Shown: piece after piece, positions 33,885 through 42,017 of the stretch
Layout of the letters: every line of letters starts with the position of its first letter
Position numbering within the stretch: the stretch's first letter is position 1
NCBI RefSeq assembly: GCF_004962245.1
Contig: NZ_SUHQ01000016.1
Coordinates: forward strand, 1-64,000
From: Mesorhizobium sp.
GTDB lineage: Bacteria; Pseudomonadota; Alphaproteobacteria; Rhizobiales; Rhizobiaceae
Direction of reading: 5' to 3'
DNA length: 64,000 bases
Program-made: the position numbers and the translations under genes
The notes under the pieces: model-generated
The model's database searches: none
Seen by the model: only the letters and a program-made list of their open reading frames with translations
Told to the model about the DNA's origin: nothing

Positions 33885-34807
33885 TCGACATAGTCTCTGA
33901 CGCCGGTTTCCACTGTGCGAAACTGACCATTGTAACCGGCAGCGCGCAACCGGGACATATCAGCTTGGGTAAAACTCTGGTAGCTGCCCTTGAGGTGGTC
34001 GGGGAAGTCGATGAACTCGATCTGCCCCTTGCCCAGCGTGCCGATCACCGTGTCGGCAATGGTGCGGAACGGCTGGGCGCGGCCGGTACCGCAGTTGAAG
34101 ATGCCGCTCAATTCGCGTTTCCACAGCCACAGATTGACGTCGGCGACATCGCCGACATGGATGAAGTCGCGGCTCTGCTCGCCGGGTCCAAATCCATCAT
34201 AGGCGCCGAACAATTTCGGGTTCTGGCCTTGCTCGACCTGGTTGAACAGATGGAAGGCGACTGAGGCCATGGCACCCTTGTGCGCCTCGCGCGGTCCATA
34301 GACGTTGAAATAGCGAAGGCCCGCCACCGGCGAATGATCGGTGTCGAAGACGGTGCGGCGGACGTAGTCGTCGAACAGTTTCTTTGAATAGGCATAGACG
34401 TTGAGCGGGCGTTCGCATTCCGGCTCCTCGCGAAAGTCGGCGCCGCCGCCATAGACCGAGGCGGAGGAGGCATAGAGGAAAGGCACGCGCAGCTCGAGGC
34501 AGGCATGCAGCAGCCGCTTCGAATAGGCGTAGTTCACCTCCATCATGAACTTGCCGTTCCACTCGGTGGTGGTCGAGCAGGCGCCCTGGTGGAAAACAGC
34601 CTCGATGCGGCCGAGTCCGCCGTCTTCGAGGCGCGCCAGAAAATCGTCCTTGTCGAGATAGTCGGCGATCTGGAGGTCGGCGAGATTGGCGATCTTGTGG
34701 CCGTCGGTCAGGTCGTCGACGACGAGGATGTCGCTAATCCCTTCGGCATTAAGCGCGGCGACAATGTTGGAGCCGATCATGCCGGCGCCGCCCGTGACGA
34801 TGATCAT
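33857..34807 (-). CDS. hldD: ADP-L-glycero-D-manno-heptose 6-epimerase
   Basis: The 316-residue short-chain dehydrogenase has the NADP motif IIVTGGAGMIGSNIVAALN, the DILVVDDLTDGHK region, the catalytic YAYSKKLFDDYVR (Tyr and Lys) and FNVYGPRE, all typical of HldD. It converts ADP-D-glycero- to ADP-L-glycero-D-manno-heptose, the donor used by WaaC and WaaF. It is the first gene of the minus-strand heptose operon. Confidence 0.94.
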   Translation of the reverse strand: MIIVTGGAGMIGSNIVAALNAEGISDILVVDDLTDGHKIANLADLQIADYLDKDDFLARLEDGGLGRIEAVFHQGACSTTTEWNGKFMMEVNYAYSKRLLHACLELRVPFLYASSASVYGGGADFREEPECERPLNVYAYSKKLFDDYVRRTVFDTDHSPVAGLRYFNVYGPREAHKGAMASVAFHLFNQVEQGQNPKLFGAYDGFGPGEQSRDFIHVGDVADVNLWLWKRELSGIFNCGTGRAQPFRTIADTVIGTLGKGQIEFIDFPDHLKGSYQSFTQADMSRLRAAGYNGQFRTVETGVRDYVEWLKAQRSS

Positions 34808-35155
34808 GTTAATAGGCCCTGACCTGCGGTTGCTTGCCGAATCCGGCCCTTATAGGGGACGCTGGCAGGCCTGTCGATAAAGACACTGGCTGTCCGGACT
34901 GGCCGGACGCCGCAATTGCGCCAACAGTCCGTATTGATTCCGGTTCAAATTCGACGGCGACATAAGCGGGATTGTCGGGACCAGCTACGACGAATGTAGG
35001 GATGGATCGACGGGACTGTTTTCGAAATAAGGTCTGCCGTACCGGTAGTTGAATCGCTCTTCATTTCCGTTGGAAGCCCTATACCGGGTTTTCATCAACG
35101 CCGAGCGACAGCCGCGCTATCGGCGGTCAAGTTCTCGCATATCTTCAATACAACC
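34808..35155. other. Divergent promoter region of hldD and the thioesterase
   Basis: These 348 bases contain a TTGCGCCAACA/TGTCCGGACTGGCCGGAC stretch around 34893-34925 with a partial dyad, but no clear promoter pairs, and no fluoride-riboswitch consensus that I could read. No small gene is supported. The last bases before the thioesterase ATG (CAATACAACC) contain no Shine-Dalgarno sequence. Confidence 0.4.
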
Positions 35156-35584
35156 ATGACATCAAATCTAGAGCCCGGTCTTCGCTTCCTCCAGAGCCTG
35201 CGTGTCGACGGCACGCTCACGGTTCCGGCCATGGCGCCGGCCTTCACGGGCTTCGGCGACATGCCGCCGGTCTTTGCGACAGCCTTCATGGTCGGCTTCA
35301 TAGAGTGGGCATGCGTCGAGGCATTGCGCCCGTTTCTCGGCAGCCACGAAAGAACCGTAGGCACCCTTGTCGACGTCAGTCACATCGCCGCCACGCCGGT
35401 CGGCATGACGGTCACCGCCGAGGTCGAACTGGTCGCCGTGGAAGGGCGCAAGTTGCGCTTCAAGGTGTCCTGCAGGGACGAATGCGGTTTGATCGGCGAA
35501 GGCTTCCACGAGAGGGCGGTCGTCGACCATCTCAAATTCCTGGCGCGCGTTTCGGCCAAGTCGGAGCAGACCGGTCATGTTTGA
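35156..35584 (+). CDS. FlK-like fluoroacetyl-CoA thioesterase
   Basis: The 142-residue hotdog protein closely follows the fluoroacetyl-CoA thioesterase FlK of Streptomyces cattleya as I remember it. VFATAFMVGFIEWACV carries Thr42 and Glu50, DVSHIAATPVGMTV carries His76, Gly69 is in RTVGTL and Arg120 in GFHERAVV, all at the same residue numbers as in FlK. F33 of the gating pair is kept while the F36 position is M. FlK hydrolyses fluoroacetyl-CoA and so protects the TCA cycle. No Shine-Dalgarno precedes the ATG, so the mRNA may be leaderless. The next gene, a dehalogenase, starts 8 bases before this stop. A general short-chain thioesterase role is the alternative. Confidence 0.8.
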   Translation: MTSNLEPGLRFLQSLRVDGTLTVPAMAPAFTGFGDMPPVFATAFMVGFIEWACVEALRPFLGSHERTVGTLVDVSHIAATPVGMTVTAEVELVAVEGRKLRFKVSCRDECGLIGEGFHERAVVDHLKFLARVSAKSEQTGHV

Positions 35585-36458
35585 GGGCTTCGAGCACAAG
35601 ATCGTCTCGGTCGAGGGAATCGATGTCGCCTGCGACGTGGGTGGCTCCGGACCACCAGTGCTCCTGCTGCACGGATTTCCGCAGAGCCGGGCCATGTGGG
35701 CGCGGGTTGCTCCGCAACTCGCAAGCCATTTCACCGTTGTCTGTGCCGATCTTCGCGGTTACGGCGATTCTGCGAAGCCGAAATGCTTGCCGGATTGTTC
35801 GAACTACGCCTTCCGCGCTTTCGCGGCCGATCAGGTCGGCCTGATGCGTCATCTTGGATTCAACCGCTTTCACATGGTTGGCCATGATCGGGGTGGGCGT
35901 ACCGGACACCGGATGGCGCTCGACCATCCCGACGCGGTGCTGTCGCTCACGGTGATGGACATCGTGCCTACCTACGCGATGTTCATGGACACCAACCGGA
36001 AGGTCGCGGGCGCCTATTGGCACTGGTATTTTCTTTCGCAGCCCGAACCTTTCCCCGAACGCCTTATCGGCAGCGATCCCGACTTCTTCTATGAAACCTG
36101 CCTTGTTGGCTGGGGTGCAACCAAGATCTCGGATTTCGACCCCGAGATGATGGCCGAGTATCGGCGTGCGTGGCGCGCTCCCGACATGGTTCACGGCTCA
36201 TGCTCCGACTACCGGGCGGCGGCGAGCATCGATCTCCAGCACGATACAGCCGATCTCGACCGGAAGGTCGTTTGCCCGACGCTCGTGTTTTACGGCTCGT
36301 CCGGCACAATGGCGTCCCTGTTCGATATTCCCTCGGAGTGGCGCAAGCGCTGTTCCAATGTGACCGAAGCCTCGCTTCCGGGAGGCCATTTCTTCGTCGA
36401 TCAATTTCCGGCAGAAACGGCGCGACGCCTGAGAGAGTTTTTGGCCGATCTCGCGTGA
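35577..36458 (+). CDS. Fluoroacetate/haloacetate dehalogenase (alpha/beta hydrolase)
   Basis: The 293-residue hydrolase carries HGFPQ, VGHDRGGRTGHRMALDHP (nucleophile D104 with R105 and R108), VMDIV (D128), AYWHWYF (H149, W150), DYRAAAS (Y212) and LPGGHFFVD (H271). These are exactly the catalytic triad and fluoride-pocket residues I recall for the Burkholderia FA1 fluoroacetate dehalogenase, at identical numbers. It should hydrolyse the C-F bond of fluoroacetate to give glycolate. It overlaps the FlK-like thioesterase by 8 bases, which makes a two-enzyme organofluorine detoxification or use unit likely. Chloroacetate or an unknown substrate is possible. Confidence 0.88.
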   Translation: MFEGFEHKIVSVEGIDVACDVGGSGPPVLLLHGFPQSRAMWARVAPQLASHFTVVCADLRGYGDSAKPKCLPDCSNYAFRAFAADQVGLMRHLGFNRFHMVGHDRGGRTGHRMALDHPDAVLSLTVMDIVPTYAMFMDTNRKVAGAYWHWYFLSQPEPFPERLIGSDPDFFYETCLVGWGATKISDFDPEMMAEYRRAWRAPDMVHGSCSDYRAAASIDLQHDTADLDRKVVCPTLVFYGSSGTMASLFDIPSEWRKRCSNVTEASLPGGHFFVDQFPAETARRLREFLADLA

Positions 36459-36587
36459 GTTCGGGAACCGGGCGTACCTCACGACCATCCCCATCGTCAC
36501 AAGACCGGTGCTGGAGCGTCACAGTGCCGCCGCAAAGCTCTCGCTTCAGTCGACGACCCGCCAGCGAAGCGCGACAGGAGCAAGGCA

Positions 36588-37235
36588 ATGCCATCGACCG
36601 AACTGCTTATCGCCTTCTTCGCCACCACGGCGATCTTCGCCTACATCCCCGGCCCGGCCATGCTTTACGCGGCTGCACAAACCATGGCGCGTGGCCGCTG
36701 GTCCGGCCTGATGGCGGTGTTGGGTATTCACCTTGGCGGCTATGTGCATGTCATCGCCGCTGCTGCCGGGTTGTCCGTGCTTTTCCACGCCGTGCCGACG
36801 CTCTACGTGGCGGTCAAGCTGGCCGGCGCGCTCTATCTGATCTGGCTGGGTGTTTCGCTGTTTCGCGCCAAGGCGCAAGACGATGCCGTCCTCTCAGGCT
36901 CCGTTGCCTCAGGCATGGTTCCGAAATCTGCCCGCCGCGCCTTTTTCGAGAGCATCACCGTCGAAGTGCTCAATCCCAAGACCGCGATCTTCTTCATGGC
37001 GTTCCTGCCGCAATTCATCGACGCGTCGGCGACATTTCCCGTCTGGCTCCAGTTCCTCGTCCTCGGGACGATCGTCAATCTGATGTTCTCCTCTGCGGAT
37101 GTCGTGTGCGTGGTGCTGGCAGGCGCGCTGATCACCGGGCTGCGGCGTTCGAGCCACGCGCAGCGCCTCATGCGGCGCGCGGGCGGCGTGGTGCTCGTCG
37201 GATTGGGTGTTCATGTCGCTTTGCAGAAAAGCTGA
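36588..37235 (+). CDS. LysE-family exporter
   Basis: The 215-residue membrane protein has about six transmembrane helices and the LysE/RhtB words FFATTAIFAYIPGPAMLYAA, HLGGYVHVIAAAAGLS, GALYLIWLGVSLF and EVLNPKTAIFFMAFLPQF. It is a proton-driven exporter of amino acids or similar small molecules. It starts 129 bases after the dehalogenase on the same strand, so cotranscription is possible but not assured. No promoter or terminator is evident in between. The ATG has AAGGCA just upstream. Confidence 0.85.
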   Translation: MPSTELLIAFFATTAIFAYIPGPAMLYAAAQTMARGRWSGLMAVLGIHLGGYVHVIAAAAGLSVLFHAVPTLYVAVKLAGALYLIWLGVSLFRAKAQDDAVLSGSVASGMVPKSARRAFFESITVEVLNPKTAIFFMAFLPQFIDASATFPVWLQFLVLGTIVNLMFSSADVVCVVLAGALITGLRRSSHAQRLMRRAGGVVLVGLGVHVALQKS

Positions 37236-37386
37236 TCCGTCAACGGCAGTCGGCTGTGACTTGCTCGATGCCTGCCGTTGCGCTGGGCCGAATTGCGGTA
37301 TATCGGCTTCGCCATGAACGACCAGCCCTGCCAGTCCGGCGTTTTCACAGCATCGGGACCGGCTTTCATTGCACGTCGCGGATGAC

Positions 37387-38877
37387 ATGAACGAGCAATA
37401 CCTGCCTTCTCCCGACCCCCTTCACCGCGCCATCTCGCGGTTCGGCAACGTCACCGTGCTGGTGGTCGGCGATTTCATCCTCGACCGTTTCGTCAACGGC
37501 GTCATCGAGCGGATTTCGCCTGAAGCGCCTATTCCGGTGCTGCGCGGGCGTGGCGAAACGTCGGCGATGGGCGGCGCCGGCAACGTCGTCTCCAACATCG
37601 TCTCGCTCGGCGCCGCCGCGATACCGGTCTCGGTGATCGGCGACGATCAGGCCGGCGACAATCTCATGCGCATGCTTGGGGAATCTGGCGTCGACACCGG
37701 CGGCCTCACGCAGGACGCGAACCGCATGACGTCGTCGAAAAGCCGCTTCAGCGCGCTCAACCAGCAGGTGCTGCGCTTCGACGAAGAGGAAATCAAGCCG
37801 CTGGACGATGCGGAGCGCGCGACGCTGATCCGGCATTTCCGCGCCGCGCTTACGCAAGCCGACATCGTTATCCTGTCCGACTACGGCAAGGGCATGTTGC
37901 TCGACGGCGTCGCAAGCGAGCTGATCTCGATCTGCCGCGAGGTGGGAAAGCCGGTTCTGGTCGATCCGAAGGGGCGTGATTATGCGTGCTATGCCGGGGC
38001 GACGGCAATCACGCCCAATCGCAAGGAACTCGGCGAGGCGGTCGGACGCGCGGTGTTTGCTGACGACGAGATCGTGGCCGCGGCGCGTGAACTGATCGCG
38101 GCACATGGCTTCGATTTCGTCGTTGCGACGCGCAGCGAAAAAGGCATGAGCGTCGTCAGCCGGGACGATGCCCGCCACATCACGACGCAGGCGCGGGAAG
38201 TGTTCGACGTTTCGGGCGCCGGCGACACGGTGATCGCGACGTTTGCGCTGGCTCTTGCCGCGGGCGCCGACCGCATCATGGCCGCCGCCATCGCCAATGC
38301 GGCGGGTGGCGTGGTGGTGGGAAAGCGTGGTACCGCGCGGCTGACGGTCGAGGAACTCACCGGCGCGCTGTTTCGCTCGCACGGACCGGTTGCCCACAAG
38401 GATGCGATCCTCGATGCCACTGCCGCCGCCAGGCTGGTGGCGGCGTGGAAGGACGAAGGCCTGAGCGTCGGCTTCACCAATGGCTGTTTCGATATCCTCC
38501 ATGCCGGCCATGTCGGCCTTTTGCATGCGGCACGCAGCCAGTGCGACCGGCTGGTTCTGGGTCTCAACAGCGATGCCTCGGTGCGCCGGCTAAAAGGGCC
38601 GGGGCGTCCGGTCAACGACGAGCATGACCGGGCCTGCGTGCTGGCGGCGCTTGCCTCGGTCGACGCCGTCGTCGTCTTCGAGGAAGACACGCCGCTCGCC
38701 CTGATCGAGGCGCTGACGCCCGACATACTGGTCAAGGGCGCCGACTACACGATCGATCAGGTGGTCGGTGCAGACGTGGTGCAGAAGGCGGGTGGACGCG
38801 TCGTGCTGGTCGATCTCGTCGCCGGCAAAAGCACGACGGGCACCATCGGCAAGTTGCGCGCCGGCAATACAAACTGA
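37387..38877 (+). CDS. hldE: Bifunctional heptose-7-phosphate kinase/heptose-1-phosphate adenylyltransferase
   Basis: The 496-residue protein has an N-terminal ribokinase-like domain (VTVLVVGDFILDRFVNG; GAGNVVSNIVSLGA; DVSGAGDTVIATFALAL) and a C-terminal nucleotidyltransferase domain with the HxGH motif in GCFDILHAGHVGLL. It performs the kinase and adenylyl steps that make ADP-heptose. The ATG at 37387 is preferred over a TTG 18 bases upstream. It is followed closely by gmhA and gmhB, so the plus-strand block supplies the early and middle heptose steps while the minus-strand block finishes and transfers. Confidence 0.94.
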   Translation: MNEQYLPSPDPLHRAISRFGNVTVLVVGDFILDRFVNGVIERISPEAPIPVLRGRGETSAMGGAGNVVSNIVSLGAAAIPVSVIGDDQAGDNLMRMLGESGVDTGGLTQDANRMTSSKSRFSALNQQVLRFDEEEIKPLDDAERATLIRHFRAALTQADIVILSDYGKGMLLDGVASELISICREVGKPVLVDPKGRDYACYAGATAITPNRKELGEAVGRAVFADDEIVAAARELIAAHGFDFVVATRSEKGMSVVSRDDARHITTQAREVFDVSGAGDTVIATFALALAAGADRIMAAAIANAAGGVVVGKRGTARLTVEELTGALFRSHGPVAHKDAILDATAAARLVAAWKDEGLSVGFTNGCFDILHAGHVGLLHAARSQCDRLVLGLNSDASVRRLKGPGRPVNDEHDRACVLAALASVDAVVVFEEDTPLALIEALTPDILVKGADYTIDQVVGADVVQKAGGRVVLVDLVAGKSTTGTIGKLRAGNTN

Positions 38878-38884
38878 GGTTTTC

Positions 38885-39457
38885 ATGTCCGAACTGAACG
38901 ATTACCTGGTCCGCTCGGCGGCCGCGATCTCGGCGATGGTCGAGCGCGACCTCACCAGCGAGATGGAGCGGGCCGTTACCGCCGTCGTCGCGGCGCTTTC
39001 GCAGGGCAAGGCGCTGCTGATCTGCGGCAATGGCGGTTCGGCCAGCGACGCCATCCACATCGCCGGCGAACTGGTCGGCCGTTTCCTGAAGGAGCGCAAG
39101 GCCTACAATGTCATCGCGCTGCCGGCCAATGCGGCGGTGCTGACCGCCTGGGGCAATGATTACGGCTTCGACACGGTGTTTTCGCGCCAGGTCGAGGCGC
39201 ATGGCTCGGCGGGTGCCGTGCTGCTCGCCATCTCGACTAGCGGCAACTCGCCCAGCATCCTCGCCGCCGCCGAACAGGCACGCATGATGGACATGACGGT
39301 GATCGGCCTGACCGGCGATACCGGCGGCAGGCTCAAGCCGCTCTGCGATGTCCTGCTCAACGTGCCCTCGACCTCGACGCCGATCATCCAGCAGGGACAT
39401 CTGTGCCTCTATCATCATCTGTGCGAAATGGTCGAAGCGCGCCTCTGCGATGGCTGA
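38885..39457 (+). CDS. gmhA: D-sedoheptulose 7-phosphate isomerase
   Basis: The 190-residue SIS-domain protein carries ALLICGNGGSASDAIHIAGE, AISTSGNSPSILAAAEQA and TPIIQQGHLCLYHHLCEM, the GmhA pattern with the conserved catalytic histidine near the C terminus. It makes D-glycero-D-manno-heptose 7-phosphate, the first dedicated step of heptose synthesis. GAGG lies 6-9 bases before the ATG. It starts 8 bases after the hldE stop and overlaps gmhB by 8 bases. Confidence 0.94.
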   Translation: MSELNDYLVRSAAAISAMVERDLTSEMERAVTAVVAALSQGKALLICGNGGSASDAIHIAGELVGRFLKERKAYNVIALPANAAVLTAWGNDYGFDTVFSRQVEAHGSAGAVLLAISTSGNSPSILAAAEQARMMDMTVIGLTGDTGGRLKPLCDVLLNVPSTSTPIIQQGHLCLYHHLCEMVEARLCDG

Positions 39458-40109
39458 CAGGGACGCTGTCGTGAAGCCGTATCCGCTCGAAGAGCCCGGT
39501 TTGTGGGTCGAACGGATCGGCACCGCGATTTTTCCAGCCGGCACACCGGCACTGTTCCTCGATCGCGACGGCACCATCAATGTCGATACCGGTTATCCCA
39601 GCGATCCGGCCGACATCGTGCTGCGGCCGGAGATGCTGCCGGTGATCCGAACGGCCAACATCGCAGGCCTTCCTGCGATCGTGGTCTCCAACCAGTCAGG
39701 TATAGCTCGCGGCTATTTCGGCTGGTCGGATTTCGCCGCAGTCAATGCCCGGCTGCTGGCGCTTCTCGAAGTGCAGGGCTGCCGGATCGATCTGGTGCTC
39801 GCCTGCGCCTACCATTCGAGCGGGACCGGTGAACTGGCAGCAGGGGATCATCCGATGCGCAAGCCCAATCCGGGCATGCTTCTGCGCGCCCGCGATCTGC
39901 TGGGCGTGGATATCGGCCGATCGATCATCGTTGGCGACAAGGCCGATGACATGGAAGCCGGCCGGCGAGCCGGGCTGGGCGAGGGCTGGCTGGTGCGCGG
40001 CGGATCCAATCGGATCGCCGGCGCTGGTGCTTTCGCGACGCGCAGACTGATGACCGGCAATGATCACAGAAAACTCTGCGACGCCATCGCCGAACTCGGC
40101 AAGGGTTAG
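39450..40109 (+). CDS. gmhB: D-glycero-D-manno-heptose 1,7-bisphosphate 7-phosphatase
   Basis: The 219-residue HAD phosphatase carries ALFLDRDGTINVDTGYP (nucleophile and acid/base aspartates), VVSNQSGIARGYF, RKPNPGMLLRAR and SIIVGDKADDMEAGRRAG, the GmhB set. It removes the C7 phosphate before the adenylyltransferase step of HldE. It overlaps gmhA by 8 bases. The protein lacks the usual four-cysteine zinc loop, having AYHSSGTGELAAGDH instead, as in some alphaproteobacterial forms. Confidence 0.9.
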   Translation: MADRDAVVKPYPLEEPGLWVERIGTAIFPAGTPALFLDRDGTINVDTGYPSDPADIVLRPEMLPVIRTANIAGLPAIVVSNQSGIARGYFGWSDFAAVNARLLALLEVQGCRIDLVLACAYHSSGTGELAAGDHPMRKPNPGMLLRARDLLGVDIGRSIIVGDKADDMEAGRRAGLGEGWLVRGGSNRIAGAGAFATRRLMTGNDHRKLCDAIAELGKG

Positions 40110-40142
40110 CGCGGGACGCGTTCAAACTGAACTGGGCATCCC

Positions 40143-40213
40143 GCTCTATCTATTTGTTTTAGCCGCATTTCTATGACGCCAAGTGAACCCACTTGGCTGC
40201 AAAATGCTCTAAG
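40143..40213. repeat. Rhizobial palindromic repeat between convergent genes
   Basis: GCTCTATCTATTTGTTTTAG precedes a perfect 8-base hairpin GCCAAGTG-AACC-CACTTGGC at 40178-40197 and an AAAATGCTCTAAG end. The outer GCTCTA words and the TTTGTTTTA run match the copies near 17054 and 12867 loosely. It lies between gmhB and the Lrp gene and may also act as a terminator. Confidence 0.55.
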
Positions 40214-40694
40214 CTCTCACCCCATTGAAAGCCACCAGGCCCTCGTCCTTTACGCGGCGGATGGTCAGTGCCGTGCGCACCGTATCGACATTCGGCGCCG
40301 AGGCCAGCTCCTCGATGACGAAGGTCTGGAAGGTGCCGAGGTCGCTCGCAACGCAATGCAGCAAAAAGTCGGATTCGCCCGACACCATCCAGGCGTCGCG
40401 CACGATCGGCCAGCCGCGTGTGCGCTCGGCGAAGGTTTTCAGCTCGGCGTCGGCCTGGTGATGCAGGCCGATGAGGCAGAAGGCAACGACGTCCATGCCG
40501 AGCGCCGGTGCGTTGAGCAAGGCGCGGTAGCCGCGGATGATGCCGGTCTCTTCCAGCCGCCTGACACGACGCAGGCACGGCGGCGCCGAAATGCCGACGC
40601 GGCCGGACAGCTCGACATTGGTCATGCGCCCGTCCTGCTGAAGCTCGCGCAGGATCTTCCAGTCGATGGCGTCGAGATCGGCTTTGAGCGGCAT
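40209..40694 (-). CDS. Lrp/AsnC-family regulator
   Basis: The 161-residue protein has the AsnC-type winged helix LDAIDWKILRELQQDGRMTN, VELSGRVGISAPPCLRRVRRLEETG, and a RAM effector domain (DVVAFCLIGLHHQADAELK, WPIVRDAWMVSGESDFLLHC). Start at 40694 (MPLKADLD) is preferred because GAAGG lies about 6 bases upstream. It is divergent from trxB with 261 bases between. Such regulators often control adjacent amino acid or redox genes; the target is not evident here. Confidence 0.9.
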   Translation of the reverse strand: MPLKADLDAIDWKILRELQQDGRMTNVELSGRVGISAPPCLRRVRRLEETGIIRGYRALLNAPALGMDVVAFCLIGLHHQADAELKTFAERTRGWPIVRDAWMVSGESDFLLHCVASDLGTFQTFVIEELASAPNVDTVRTALTIRRVKDEGLVAFNGVRA

Positions 40695-40955
40695 GGATAC
40701 CTTCGGCGCTTCACGCAAGAATCTTTCGTGATTTTGTAATTAAACGACTTTGGTGTCCATTCCATCCCCTTCAGCCGGTGATTTTCGGACAGTTACCATG
40801 CAAGATGTTCATGGATCGCCTGTTTGTGCCCAAGCTTTCCGGGGACGAAGGCCAGGTCGTCTTGCTGGCGTCGTCTGCAACACCTAGATTAGAGCCGATA
40901 TTAGACCCCTGTGCCGGACGCTTCATTCGCGTCCGGTTGTTGTGAAGGCCAGTCC

Positions 40956-41930
40956 ATGACCACCAAGCATGCACCCGTTCTCATCATCGGCTCCGGCCCC
41001 GCCGGCTATACGGCGGCAATCTACGCCGCCCGCGCCATGCTGAAGCCGATGCTGGTCGCCGGCCTGCAGCAGGGTGGTCAGCTGATGATCACCACCGACG
41101 TCGAAAACTATCCGGGCTTCGCCGATCCGATCCAGGGTCCGTGGCTGATGGAACAAATGCTGAAGCAGGCCGAGCATGTCGGCACCGACGTCATCAACGA
41201 CATCATCACCGAGGTCGACCTCAATGTGCGGCCGTTCCGCGCCAAGGGCGATTCCGGCACCGTCTATACCGCCGACGCACTGATCATCGCCACCGGCGCG
41301 CAGGCGAAATGGCTGGGCATCCCGAGCGAACAGACCTTCATGGGCTTCGGCGTATCGGCCTGCGCCACCTGCGACGGCTTCTTCTATCGCGGCAAGGATG
41401 TCGCGGTGATCGGCGGCGGCAATTCGGCGGTCGAGGAGGCGCTCTACCTCTCCAACCTGGCAAAGAGCGTGACAGTCATCCACCGGCGCAGCGACTTCCG
41501 CGCCGAGCGCATCCTGAGCGAGCGGCTGTTCAAGAAGGACAATGTCCGCGTCATCTGGGACACCGTCGTCGACGAGATCACCGGTCAGTCCGGCAAGATG
41601 CCGCTGCCGCCTTCGGTGGAAGGGCTGAAGCTGCGCAATTTGGTGACCGGCCAGGAGATGCATCTGACGGTCGACGGCGTGTTCGTGGCGATCGGCCATG
41701 CGCCGGCGGTCGAGCTGTTCGCCGGCAAGCTGAAGCAGAAGCCGAACGGTTATTTGTGGACGGCGCCGGATTCGACCTGCACCGACGTGCCGGGCGTGTT
41801 CGCCGCCGGCGACGTGACCGACGACATCTACCGCCAGGCGGTGACGGCGGCAGGGCTCGGCTGCATGGCCGCGCTCGAGGCGGAAAAGTATCTCGCCGGG
41901 ATCGAAGTTCACCGCGAAGCGGCGGAGTAA
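40956..41930 (+). CDS. trxB: Thioredoxin reductase
   Basis: The 324-residue flavoprotein begins LIIGSGPAGYTAAIYAARA, contains the redox pair in SACATCDGFFY, the NADPH motif AVIGGGNSAVEEALYLS, and ends with GVFAAGDVTDDIYRQAVTAAG. It reduces thioredoxin with NADPH. The ATG at 40956 has GAAGG upstream. It sits directly before the lsrB/vtlR-like regulator, an arrangement conserved in rhizobia and related bacteria as I recall. Confidence 0.96.
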   Translation: MTTKHAPVLIIGSGPAGYTAAIYAARAMLKPMLVAGLQQGGQLMITTDVENYPGFADPIQGPWLMEQMLKQAEHVGTDVINDIITEVDLNVRPFRAKGDSGTVYTADALIIATGAQAKWLGIPSEQTFMGFGVSACATCDGFFYRGKDVAVIGGGNSAVEEALYLSNLAKSVTVIHRRSDFRAERILSERLFKKDNVRVIWDTVVDEITGQSGKMPLPPSVEGLKLRNLVTGQEMHLTVDGVFVAIGHAPAVELFAGKLKQKPNGYLWTAPDSTCTDVPGVFAAGDVTDDIYRQAVTAAGLGCMAALEAEKYLAGIEVHREAAE

Positions 41931-42017
41931 GGAAGCGGCCGAAAAGCCGCGCAAAAGCCTGATTTTTCATTCAGGGGCTAAAAACAGGCAGACGCCAAAA
42001 ACAGAACGAGGGGCATC

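Noticed and set aside
34808..35155. Fluoride riboswitch upstream of the FlK-like gene
   Set aside because: I looked for the conserved fluoride-switch words and loops and did not find them.
36170..37390. Frame of 406 codons over the dehalogenase end and the LysE gene
   Set aside because: It runs out of frame through two recognised genes and is arginine-rich without motifs.
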